From positions 1-8,501 of the forward strand of contig CABURZ010000041.1 of the NCBI GenBank assembly GCA_902494065.1: DNA of 8,501 nt, written 5' to 3'. Origin of the DNA: an uncultured Sneathia sp. (GTDB taxonomy: Bacteria > Fusobacteriota > Fusobacteriia > Fusobacteriales > Leptotrichiaceae). The notes below the pieces were generated by a model, which made no database searches, had not been told where the DNA came from, and worked only from the letters and a program-made list of their open reading frames with translations. Both the position numbers and the translations under genes were made by a program. Of this stretch, positions 1 to 6,525 are shown in pieces (the stretch's first letter is position 1; each line of letters starts with the position of its first letter).

Positions 1-21
1 CATATTTTTCAAATAAATTAC

Positions 22-103
22 GTTATTTCTTAACTTTTATATTATTGTAGCTTTGGTTATATAAAATATATTAAATAAGTTACAAATAAGACTTTTTTAA
101 CTT
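22..103 (-). promoter_or_regulatory. Left copy of two-box upstream element
   Basis: Two short boxes, GTTATTTCTTAAC at 22-34 and GACTTTTTTAACTT at 90-103 (plus-strand spelling), recur identically at 1297-1309 and 1365-1378. Their starts are the same distance apart in both copies (68 bp), while the DNA between them is not conserved. The right-hand copy sits upstream of the minus-strand adhesin gene, its inner box 74 bp before the start codon. By analogy this copy should serve another minus-strand gene starting about 50 bp left of the window. The sequence at 1-21 also resembles the equivalent stretch of the right copy (TTTATT followed by an A-rich run, read on the minus strand). The repetition is seen directly; the regulatory role is inferred. 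Confidence 0.5.
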
Positions 104-185
104 AGCTAAAAATATTTTTTTTGATCTAAGAAAATTAGATATATTTTTATTTTACACACTTATTTAACCAATAAAAAAATAAAAA

Positions 186-215
186 TTGTAGTAATTTTAT
201 TTATTATTACTACAA
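186..215 (-). terminator. Second hairpin downstream of the adhesin gene
   Basis: A perfect 10-bp stem, TTGTAGTAAT (186-195) with ATTACTACAA (206-215), encloses a 10-nt AT-only loop. Read on the minus strand it is followed by a T-rich tract (complement of the A-rich run at about 171-185), as in an intrinsic terminator. It lies behind the stronger terminator at 247-269 and may be a backup. The stem is AT-rich, so efficiency is doubtful. Confidence 0.5.
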
Positions 216-246
216 AATTTTCGTGTTATTTAACTAAAAATAAAAA

Positions 247-269
247 AAGGAACTCTTGTGAAGTTCCTT
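247..269 (-). terminator. Intrinsic terminator of the YadA-like adhesin gene
   Basis: The stem AAGGAACT (247-254) pairs perfectly with AGTTCCTT (262-269) around a 7-nt loop. On the minus strand the hairpin is followed at once by a run of T (complement of the A run at 242-248), then more T-rich sequence. It starts 9 nt after the stop codon of the minus-strand adhesin gene, the expected place for a Rho-independent terminator. Confidence 0.88.
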
Positions 270-278
270 AAATTATTG

Positions 279-1223
279 CTATTTTCTTAACATTTCAACT
301 AATTTTTCAATTCTATCCATTAGTTCTTTGTTAGTTTGACGTTTTTTACCAAAATTAATACCTAAACCTATACCAAATGCAACATCGCCTTTAGTATTAA
401 AAGCAGTAGAGATCTTATAACTTACTCTATCATTAGCAGTAATACCACTTAAACCTATGGCAACAGAATGAGATCCACCAAAGAAACCATATGCAGCAGA
501 TAGGTTATTTGAATTGCTAGATCCAACACCAACACTAGGTAGATTTGCCATAGCAACAGCAGCTGATACACCATTGATAGCTTGTTCTGAACGTCTTTCA
601 ACGTTTGATAGACATATGTCGTGGGCGTTAAGTCTTGCAGTGTTTGCTAGGATTGCTTCTTTGTTTTTAGTTATATCATCTTTGTTTTTATTGATTTTAT
701 TCATTGTATGAGTGTAATCTTCATCTTGTTGTTCAATTAGGTTTTCAATTTCTTCAGCATTTTCTTCTATTTTATTAATGTTATCGTCTAAGTCATTTCT
801 TAATTCTTCGGTAGCACCTGCAGCTTGGTTGGTAGCTTTCTTAGCTACATTAGCTGTTTGTTCTAAATTTCTTAAATCGTCTGTATTAGCTTTTTTTGAA
901 ATTTCAGCTTGTAAATTACCTACTTTAGTTTCTACTTCTTCTGCTTTAGTTGTAGCTTCATCAGCTGTTTGTTTTGCGGTTGTTGCTTTTTGCTCTGCTG
1001 TTTCAGCTTCTTTTGCACTTTTAGCTGCTTTTGCTGCTTCAGTTGTTGCGTCACTATCTAATCCAGCTAGTTTGTCACCATGTGGTTGTACTTGTTTCAC
1101 AACTTCTGCCACTAATTCTTCCTTTGTTACATAATTAGATGTAGGTGGTGGGGTTTGAGTATTCCTACCATACACCAACATATTTACGGCAATTAATCCT
1201 AATAACAACAATTTTTTCTTCAT
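279..1223 (-). CDS. YadA-like trimeric autotransporter adhesin
   Basis: This 314-aa surface protein of the type V secretion class should trimerise, with its C-terminus forming a beta-barrel pore in the outer membrane and the stalk projecting outwards. Residues 1-19 form a signal peptide (KKK, then a Leu-rich core ending VYG). A short Pro/Thr linker follows at 22-29. Residues 55-215 are an Ala/Glu/Lys-rich coiled-coil stalk with no recognisable YadA head repeats. Residues 214-291 match the YadA anchor: a helix (AINGVSAAVAMANLP), then four Gly-rich amphipathic strands including SHSVAIGLSG and VAFGIGLGINF. Unlike classical members, which end at the last strand, this one carries a further charged helix of about 20 residues (294-314). 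There is one cysteine, C204, at the stalk-anchor junction. The ATG has AAGGAGA 7 nt upstream. The class is clear; the ligand cannot be told. It is transcribed away from the operon at 1445, as a single gene with its own terminator. Confidence 0.9.
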   Translation of the reverse strand: MKKKLLLLGLIAVNMLVYGRNTQTPPPTSNYVTKEELVAEVVKQVQPHGDKLAGLDSDATTEAAKAAKSAKEAETAEQKATTAKQTADEATTKAEEVETKVGNLQAEISKKANTDDLRNLEQTANVAKKATNQAAGATEELRNDLDDNINKIEENAEEIENLIEQQDEDYTHTMNKINKNKDDITKNKEAILANTARLNAHDICLSNVERRSEQAINGVSAAVAMANLPSVGVGSSNSNNLSAAYGFFGGSHSVAIGLSGITANDRVSYKISTAFNTKGDVAFGIGLGINFGKKRQTNKELMDRIEKLVEMLRK

Positions 1224-1296
1224 ATATATCTCTCCTTAAAAATTAATTTCCACACAATATTTTAGTTAAAAAAAGTGATATTTTAATAAAACTGCA

Positions 1297-1378
1297 GTTA
1301 TTTCTTAACTATTGTTGCTTTTGTATTTCTTTGATTGTGTAAACGATACTTGAAATTTGGCAGGGACTTTTTTAACTT
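1297..1378 (-). promoter_or_regulatory. Right copy of two-box element upstream of the adhesin gene
   Basis: GTTATTTCTTAAC (1297-1309) and GACTTTTTTAACTT (1365-1378) repeat the boxes at 22-34 and 90-103, at identical spacing. On the minus strand they read AAGTTAAAAAAGTC then GTTAAGAAATAAC, so each contains GTTAARAAA, giving a direct repeat roughly 6.5 helical turns apart. The inner box ends 74 bp before the adhesin start codon. Candidate roles are an activator or repressor site, or an upstream promoter element shared by adhesin paralogues. Function is inferred only from repetition and position. Confidence 0.5.
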
Positions 1379-1391
1379 TTTTAAAAAAGTT
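1374..1391. repeat. 18-bp perfect palindrome in the divergent promoter region
   Basis: AACTTTTTTAAAAAAGTT is a perfect inverted repeat that overlaps the outer box of the two-box element and lies about 30 bp upstream of the operon -10 hexamer. It could be an operator for a dimeric regulator, or simply rigid A-tract DNA. It has no loop and almost no G/C pairs, so a terminator role is unlikely. Confidence 0.4.
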
Positions 1392-1418
1392 TTTCATATA
1401 TATTTTTTAAATGAAGTA

Positions 1419-1427
1419 TGATATAAT
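1419..1427 (+). promoter_or_regulatory. Extended -10 promoter of the trmR-uvrB-xseA operon
   Basis: TGATATAAT contains a consensus TATAAT hexamer at 1422-1427 with the TG dinucleotide of an extended -10 one base upstream. No good -35 is seen at 16-18 bp, which an extended -10 tolerates. The predicted transcription start is about 1433-1435, giving a leader of only about 10 nt. The ribosome binding site GAGGTG (1434-1439) would then sit at the very 5' end, so the true start could lie further upstream. Confidence 0.6.
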
Positions 1428-1444
1428 TTATTTGAGGTGTAGAA

Positions 1445-2050
1445 GTGATAGAAAATTTTTTAGAATGTAGTGAATATGCTAGAAACTTATTTTTTGATGA
1501 TAATGATGTAGTTAATTTAAAAAAATATGCAATAAACTTAAATGTACCTATTGTTACTGATGAAGTTTTAGCGTATATGATATTTATGGCAAAGAGTATA
1601 AATGCCCAAAGTTGTCTTGAAATTGGAACAGCTGTTGGATATTCAGCATATTATTTATCAAAATATATGAAAGTTGCAACAATTGAAATAGATGAAATAA
1701 GGTATAATAAGGCAAGTGAAGTGCTTTTTGGTAGAAATGTTGATATGCATTTAGGAGATGCATTAGAAGTGATACCAACTTTAAGTGATACTTATGATTT
1801 TATCTTTATAGATGCTGCAAAAGGGCAATATAGAAAATTTTTTGATTTATGCTATGATAAGTTGAATGAAGGAGGATTAATCTTTATAGACAACCTCTTA
1901 TTTAGAGGTTATGTATGTAGCAAAGAATATCCTAAAAGGTATAAGACTATAGTCAAAAATTTAAGAGAATTTATAGAATATTTAAAAAAATATAATTTTG
2001 TATTACTACCATTTGGAGATGGTGTAGGACTTATTAGGAAAGGAAAATGA
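1445..2050 (+). CDS. trmR: O-methyltransferase, TrmR-like (tRNA 5-hydroxyuridine methyltransferase)
   Basis: This 201-aa SAM-dependent methyltransferase of the class I O-methyltransferase family 3 resembles Bacillus TrmR (YrrM), which methylates 5-hydroxyuridine at the tRNA wobble position to 5-methoxyuridine. Motif I is seen at 57-68 (CLEIGTAVGYSA), the acidic end of strand 2 at about 81-83 (EID), GDA at 104-106, FIDAAKGQY at 121-129 and IDN at 148-150. D123, D149 and N150 match the metal-binding residues of the family. The start is GTG at 1445, chosen because GAGGTG lies 5 nt upstream and the N-terminus then has the family's usual length. It is first in a tight operon; its TGA overlaps the next start in ATGA. 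Catechol or caffeoyl-CoA type relatives share the fold, so the tRNA substrate is inferred by family resemblance. Confidence 0.8.
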   Translation: MIENFLECSEYARNLFFDDNDVVNLKKYAINLNVPIVTDEVLAYMIFMAKSINAQSCLEIGTAVGYSAYYLSKYMKVATIEIDEIRYNKASEVLFGRNVDMHLGDALEVIPTLSDTYDFIFIDAAKGQYRKFFDLCYDKLNEGGLIFIDNLLFRGYVCSKEYPKRYKTIVKNLREFIEYLKKYNFVLLPFGDGVGLIRKGK

Positions 2051-3297
2051 TGAAAAAAAGAATACTTTGTGCTATTTCTTTGACTATGTTTTTAATGTCA
2101 TGTAGCACTATAAGCGATAAACACTTAGTTGAAATAACGCCTGAAAAGAAAGTGGATAATCTTTTAAATAAGGAAAATCGTGATATATTAAATAACGAAA
2201 AATTAAGCAGTATGGTATTTGATAGAAGCAATAGAAAGGTTAACAAGAATTTAAAAGGTGTATGGGTTGCAAGTATATTTAGTTTAGATTTTTCTCAAAC
2301 TAGACCATATGATATGGATAAACAAAAAGCTGAAATTGATAATATAGTTAGAAATGTTAAATCTATGGGATTAAATGCAATATTCTTGCAAGTGAAACCT
2401 AGTGATACCGTTATATATCCATCAAAATATCATACATGGGATAAGAGTTTAACTGGATATGAAGGTACAAATCCTGGATATGATCCATTAGAATACTTTA
2501 TTAATTCGGCTCATAAAAATGGTGTTGAATTACATGCATGGATTAACCCTTATAGAGTAAGTCTTACTAACGATACTTCTAAGTTATCTAATAAGCATGT
2601 TGCAAAAAGACATCCTGAATGGTGTTTTGAATATAACGGAAAAATTTACTTAAATCCAGGGAAACCAGAAGTTGTAGAATATTTATACAAGAGTATAGAA
2701 GAAATAGTTAAAAAATATAATGTAGATGGAATACATTTAGATGATTACTTCTATCCATATCCAAATGAAGGTAAAAAAATACCTAATTTTGACGAAGAAG
2801 AATACAGAAAATACGGAAGTAAATATGCTACTATAGGAGATTACAGACGTGCAAATGTTGATGAATTAATTAAAAATTTATCAGTGTCAGTACACAAAAT
2901 AAAGCCAAACCTAATATTTGGTGTAAGTCCGTTTGGAATATGGAGAAATGTTACACAAGATGAAAACGGGTCATTCACTGATGGTCTATCTACATATGAT
3001 GATCTTTATGCAGATGTAGTTAAATGGATGGAAAATGGATGGATAGATTATGTAGCTCCACAAATATACTGGCAAGTTGGACACAAAAAAGCTGATTACA
3101 AAACTTTAGTTAATTGGTGGGGAGAAGTTGCTAGAAGAACAAATACTCCATTGTATATAGGTGAAGGTGTGTATAAACCAGAAATAAATAAAAAAGAAGA
3201 ATTAATCTTACATAGAAATATTAGAAATGAAAATAAAAATGTTAATGGATATATTTTATTCCGTTATAAATTAATAAATTTGGAAATGATGAGATAA
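2047..3297 (+). CDS. GHL10 family (DigH/YngK-like) glycoside hydrolase lipoprotein
   Basis: This is an exported lipoprotein of up to 416 aa. A signal peptide (residues 1-18) ends in the lipobox LMSC, with lipidated Cys19. After a linker of about 50 residues, a GHL10 (former DUF187) TIM-barrel domain runs from KGVWVASIF (70-78) to near the C-terminus. Family signatures are FLQVKPSD (113-120), HAWINPYR (163-170), DGIHLDDYFYPYP (227-239), GVSPFGIWRN (292-301) and DYVAPQIYWQ (334-343). The acidic pair in HLDDYFYP is a probable active-site element. Characterised relatives include E. coli DigH (YddW), an outer-membrane lipoprotein that cleaves peptidoglycan glycans stripped of stem peptides; the same role is inferred here. 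Two ATGs stand in tandem (2047 and 2050). The Shine-Dalgarno AGGAAAGGA at 2036-2044 fits the second slightly better. The C-terminus after GYILFRYK is brief, but I see no frameshift. Confidence 0.85.
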   Translation: MMKKRILCAISLTMFLMSCSTISDKHLVEITPEKKVDNLLNKENRDILNNEKLSSMVFDRSNRKVNKNLKGVWVASIFSLDFSQTRPYDMDKQKAEIDNIVRNVKSMGLNAIFLQVKPSDTVIYPSKYHTWDKSLTGYEGTNPGYDPLEYFINSAHKNGVELHAWINPYRVSLTNDTSKLSNKHVAKRHPEWCFEYNGKIYLNPGKPEVVEYLYKSIEEIVKKYNVDGIHLDDYFYPYPNEGKKIPNFDEEEYRKYGSKYATIGDYRRANVDELIKNLSVSVHKIKPNLIFGVSPFGIWRNVTQDENGSFTDGLSTYDDLYADVVKWMENGWIDYVAPQIYWQVGHKKADYKTLVNWWGEVARRTNTPLYIGEGVYKPEINKKEELILHRNIRNENKNVNGYILFRYKLINLEMMR

Positions 3298-3298
3298 T

Positions 3299-5266
3299 AT
3301 GAATTTTAAATTGCACTCAAAATTTTTGCCAACAGGAGATCAGCCAAAGGCTATAAACTTTTTATGTAATAATATACAAAATGGGATATCAGATCAAATT
3401 CTACTTGGTGTTACAGGAAGTGGTAAAACTTTTACAATTGCAAATGTTATTGAAAAATTAAATAGACCAGCTCTTATACTAGCACCTAATAAAACCTTAG
3501 CTGCACAATTGTATAATGAATACAAAAATTTTTTTCCTGAAAATGCGGTTGAGTATTTTGTATCGTACTATGACTATTATCAACCAGAAGCATATATAGC
3601 TCAAACTGATACATATATAGAGAAAGATTCTAGTATAAATGATGAAATAGATAAACTGCGTCATGCGGCAACAGCCGCACTTTTAACTAGGCGTGATGTA
3701 ATAATAGTTGCATCAGTTTCTGCTATATATGGACTAGGTTCAAAAAAAGCATATGCTAATAATTGTATAGCTATAGATAAAAAAGTAGGGATAAAAAGAA
3801 GTGAGGTTATAAAAAAGCTAATAGAACTTAGATATGAGAGAAATAATGTTATATTAGAGCGTGGTAAATTTAAAGTACGTGGTGAAACTATAGATATCCT
3901 ACCTCCATATCAAGACAGTGCATATAGATTTACATTTTTTGATGAAGACTTAGAGGATATAGTAGAAATTAATCCTATTAACAATCATAAAATTCGTAAT
4001 ATTGAGCGAATAAGTATACTTCCAGCAACTCACTATTTGTCAGTTTTAGATAAAGAAGAGATATTTTCAAAAATTGAAAAAGAATTAAAACAAAGAATAA
4101 AATATTTTGAATCTAAAAATATGTTGTTGGAAGCACAGAGAATAAAACAAAGAACAGAATATGACATGGAAATGATAGGTGAAATAGGATATTGTAAAGG
4201 TATAGAAAATTATTCAAGATATTTGAGTGGTAAATCAGCTGGAGAAATGCCAGATACTTTAATAGACTATTTTCCAGACGATTTCTTGCTATTTATAGAT
4301 GAATCGCACATTACAGTACCACAATTAGGAGGAATGTACAATGGTGATCATTCAAGAAAAAAAACACTAATTGAAAATGGATTTAGACTACCTTCTGCTT
4401 TTGATAATAGACCATTAAAAAAAGAAGAATTTTTTTCAAAAATAGGTCAAGTTGTATACGTATCAGCTACTCCTAGTGAATATGAAATATCTCATGCAGG
4501 TTCAGAAATAGTGGAGCAACTTATAAGACCAACTGGTATAGTAGAACCAGAAATAAGTATAAGGGAAACAAAAAACCAAGTAGATGATTTACTTGAAGAA
4601 ATACAATACGAAGTAAGTTGTGGTAGAAGAATATTAGTTACAACATTGACTAAAAAGATGGCAGAAGAGTTAAGCTCATATTATGAAGAATATGGAATTC
4701 GTGTTAAATATTTGCACTCTGAAATAGATGCAATAGAGCGTATTGAGATTATACGTGGACTAAGAAATAGAGAGTTTGATGTTTTAGTGGGTATAAATCT
4801 TTTACGTGAAGGACTAGATATACCTGAAATAGGTTTGGTAGCTATATTAGAAGCTGATAAAGAAGGTTTTTTACGTTCTAGAAGATCTTTAATTCAAACT
4901 ATGGGTAGAGCTGCAAGAAATGTGAAAGGTAGAGCCATACTTTATGCTGATGTAATGACTGATTCTATTAAAGAGGCTGTTAGCGAAGTTAATAGAAGAC
5001 GTGAATATCAAAAAAAATATAACGAAGTTAATGGAATAATTCCTAAAAATACGTCTAATAGCGAAATAGATTTACTTAATAAGGAAAAAGAAGTTGAGGT
5101 AGAAAACAAGTTATTAGAGTTTAATAGTGTAGAAGATATCACAAAAAAAATATCTGAACTTGAAATTGTTATGAAGGAATATTCTAAAGAGTTAGATTTT
5201 GAAAATGCAATAGAAATTAGAGATAAAATTACAGAATTAAAGAAACTGTTAGTGGAGATAATGTGA
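3299..5266 (+). CDS. uvrB: UvrABC system protein B (excinuclease subunit)
   Basis: At 655 aa this is full-length UvrB, the damage-verifying helicase-like subunit of nucleotide excision repair. It is loaded on DNA by UvrA and recruits UvrC for incision. Seen in order: Walker A GVTGSGKT (37-44); the aromatic beta-hairpin YYDYYQPEAY (90-99), which inserts between the strands; the motif II box DESH (334-337); SATPS (389-393); INLLREGLDIPE (499-510); QTMGRAAR (533-540), with the arginines of motif VI; and a C-terminal UVR domain (about 613-650, with the ELDFENAIEIRDKI core) that contacts UvrC and UvrA. All key residues look intact. It starts 1 nt after the upstream stop codon with only a weak ribosome binding site, suggesting translational coupling, and its own stop touches the xseA start. 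UvrA and UvrC genes are not in this window. Confidence 0.98.
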   Translation: MNFKLHSKFLPTGDQPKAINFLCNNIQNGISDQILLGVTGSGKTFTIANVIEKLNRPALILAPNKTLAAQLYNEYKNFFPENAVEYFVSYYDYYQPEAYIAQTDTYIEKDSSINDEIDKLRHAATAALLTRRDVIIVASVSAIYGLGSKKAYANNCIAIDKKVGIKRSEVIKKLIELRYERNNVILERGKFKVRGETIDILPPYQDSAYRFTFFDEDLEDIVEINPINNHKIRNIERISILPATHYLSVLDKEEIFSKIEKELKQRIKYFESKNMLLEAQRIKQRTEYDMEMIGEIGYCKGIENYSRYLSGKSAGEMPDTLIDYFPDDFLLFIDESHITVPQLGGMYNGDHSRKKTLIENGFRLPSAFDNRPLKKEEFFSKIGQVVYVSATPSEYEISHAGSEIVEQLIRPTGIVEPEISIRETKNQVDDLLEEIQYEVSCGRRILVTTLTKKMAEELSSYYEEYGIRVKYLHSEIDAIERIEIIRGLRNREFDVLVGINLLREGLDIPEIGLVAILEADKEGFLRSRRSLIQTMGRAARNVKGRAILYADVMTDSIKEAVSEVNRRREYQKKYNEVNGIIPKNTSNSEIDLLNKEKEVEVENKLLEFNSVEDITKKISELEIVMKEYSKELDFENAIEIRDKITELKKLLVEIM

Positions 5267-6525
5267 TGGAAATATATACAGTAGGTAAATTAAATGCAAT
5301 ATTAAAAAATTATGTAGAAAGCAATGAATTTTTTAGATTTATTTGTGTTGAGGGAGAAGTTTCTAATATTAAATATCAAATAAAACATATGTACATGACT
5401 TTAAAAGATAATATGGGTAGTATAAGATGTGCTGCATTTAATTATGGATATAACGAAATACCAAGGAATTTAAAAGAGGGAGATAAAGTAAAAGTATATG
5501 GGTCTATAAATATATACGCTCTTGATGCAAGCATACAAATTGTAACAAGACGTATAGAAAAAACTGATATTATAGGAGATCTGTATCAAAAATTAGAATT
5601 ATTAAAAAAAGAGTATCAACAAAAAGGATATTTTGATGAAACCCTAAAAAAAAGCTTACCTAAAGTTCCAAGACGTATAGGTGTTGTGACTTCTGATACA
5701 GGTGATGCTATACGTGATATTATTAAAAATACACATAATAGAGATAAAAATGTAATGATTTACTTGTATCCTGCTAAAGTTCAAGGAAAAGATGCAAGTA
5801 AAAGCATAGCAAAAGGTATAGAGTTTTTTTATGCTCATGATGAATTAAAAATTGAATGCTTGATAATAGGTAGAGGTGGAGGAAGCATAGAAGATTTATG
5901 GGCCTTTAACGAAAGAGAAGTTATTGAAGCTATTCATAATTCAGATATTCCTATAATCTCTGCTGTTGGACATGAAGCAGATAATCTTTTGTCAGATTTA
6001 GTAGCTGATATGAGAGCATCTACACCAACACATGCACCTCATTGTGTTGTAAAGAATAGATGTGATATAGACAGTTATTTAAATGATCAAAGTAATAAAT
6101 TATCAAAACTACTTATGCAAAAAGTTGAAATTATGAAAACAAAGCTAGAAAATTTAAAAACTAACTATTATTTAGCGAAATTTTATGAGAATACAATATT
6201 GCAAAAATATCAAATGATAGATGATAAGAAGATAGAATTAAATAGAGTTATAAAATCTAATTTAGATATATCAACAAAAAAAGAAAAGTTATTATACATC
6301 ACTAAAAATATCAATGATTTAGTTGAAAGAAAGCTAGATGACAGAAAAAATAGTCTAAAAAATATAGCTTTAAATTTAAAAACGTATAGTATAGATAATA
6401 TATTAGATAGAGGATTTAGTATAACTACATTTAATGGTAAGTTAATTAAAGATGAAAATATACAAAAAGGTGATGTAATTAATACTAAATACAAAAATGG
6501 GGTTATTATTAGTGAGGTGAAATGA
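5266..6525 (+). CDS. xseA: Exodeoxyribonuclease VII large subunit
   Basis: This 419-aa protein is the catalytic subunit of exonuclease VII, which degrades single-stranded DNA from either end to oligonucleotides and normally needs several copies of XseB. An N-terminal OB-fold (about 1-100) begins YTVGKLN and includes the family's VEGEVSN. The catalytic domain has RRIGVVTSDTGDAIRDI (136-152), GRGGGSIEDLWAFNE (203-217) and ISAVGHEADNLLSDLVADMRASTP (from 231). A Lys-rich coiled-coil (about 270-370), where XseB binds in the E. coli enzyme, precedes the conserved tail with DRGFSI near 381. I chose ATG 5266 over GTG 5263: GGAG at 5254-5257 is 8 nt away and MEIYTVG fits the family. The start overlaps the uvrB stop by one base. 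No xseB follows; the next gene is a deaminase. Confidence 0.96.
   Translation: MEIYTVGKLNAILKNYVESNEFFRFICVEGEVSNIKYQIKHMYMTLKDNMGSIRCAAFNYGYNEIPRNLKEGDKVKVYGSINIYALDASIQIVTRRIEKTDIIGDLYQKLELLKKEYQQKGYFDETLKKSLPKVPRRIGVVTSDTGDAIRDIIKNTHNRDKNVMIYLYPAKVQGKDASKSIAKGIEFFYAHDELKIECLIIGRGGGSIEDLWAFNEREVIEAIHNSDIPIISAVGHEADNLLSDLVADMRASTPTHAPHCVVKNRCDIDSYLNDQSNKLSKLLMQKVEIMKTKLENLKTNYYLAKFYENTILQKYQMIDDKKIELNRVIKSNLDISTKKEKLLYITKNINDLVERKLDDRKNSLKNIALNLKTYSIDNILDRGFSITTFNGKLIKDENIQKGDVINTKYKNGVIISEVK

Larger units (their letters stand above)
1224..1444. promoter_or_regulatory. Divergent promoter region between adhesin and trmR-like genes
   Basis: This 221-bp non-coding stretch separates two divergent genes and must hold promoters for both. 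On the minus side a ribosome binding site (AAGGAGA, complement of 1231-1237) precedes the adhesin ATG. A possible minus-strand -10, TAAAAT (complement of 1259-1264), is present but has no convincing -35. On the plus side lies the extended -10 of the operon. The region is rich in variants of AGTTAAAAAAGT: plus strand at 1264-1276 (one extra A), and the inverse ACTTTTTTAACT at 1366-1377. These could be protein-binding sites, though AT-rich DNA makes such runs easy to find. Confidence 0.55.

Noticed and set aside
1..3. CAT at the window edge as the start codon of a minus-strand gene
   Set aside because: No ribosome binding site precedes it on the minus strand, and by analogy with the adhesin upstream region a start would lie about 50 bp further left.
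124..140. Small hairpin ATCTAA / TTAGAT flanked by T- and A-rich runs
   Set aside because: A six-bp stem with one G-C pair is too weak for a terminator call and is expected by chance in DNA this AT-rich.
514..1134. Two plus-strand open frames (65 and 118 codons) inside the adhesin gene
   Set aside because: They are antisense shadows of the Ala/Ser-rich coiled-coil coding sequence, with low-complexity products and no supporting ribosome binding sites.
4357..4364. Run of eight A in uvrB as a slippage site
   Set aside because: The reading frame is intact through it, and such runs are common at this base composition; there is no sign of a programmed product.
4327..4370. AGGAGG followed 8 nt later by an out-of-frame ATG inside uvrB
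   Set aside because: The Shine-Dalgarno match encodes the conserved Leu-Gly-Gly-Met of UvrB, and the out-of-frame product would be only 9 codons.
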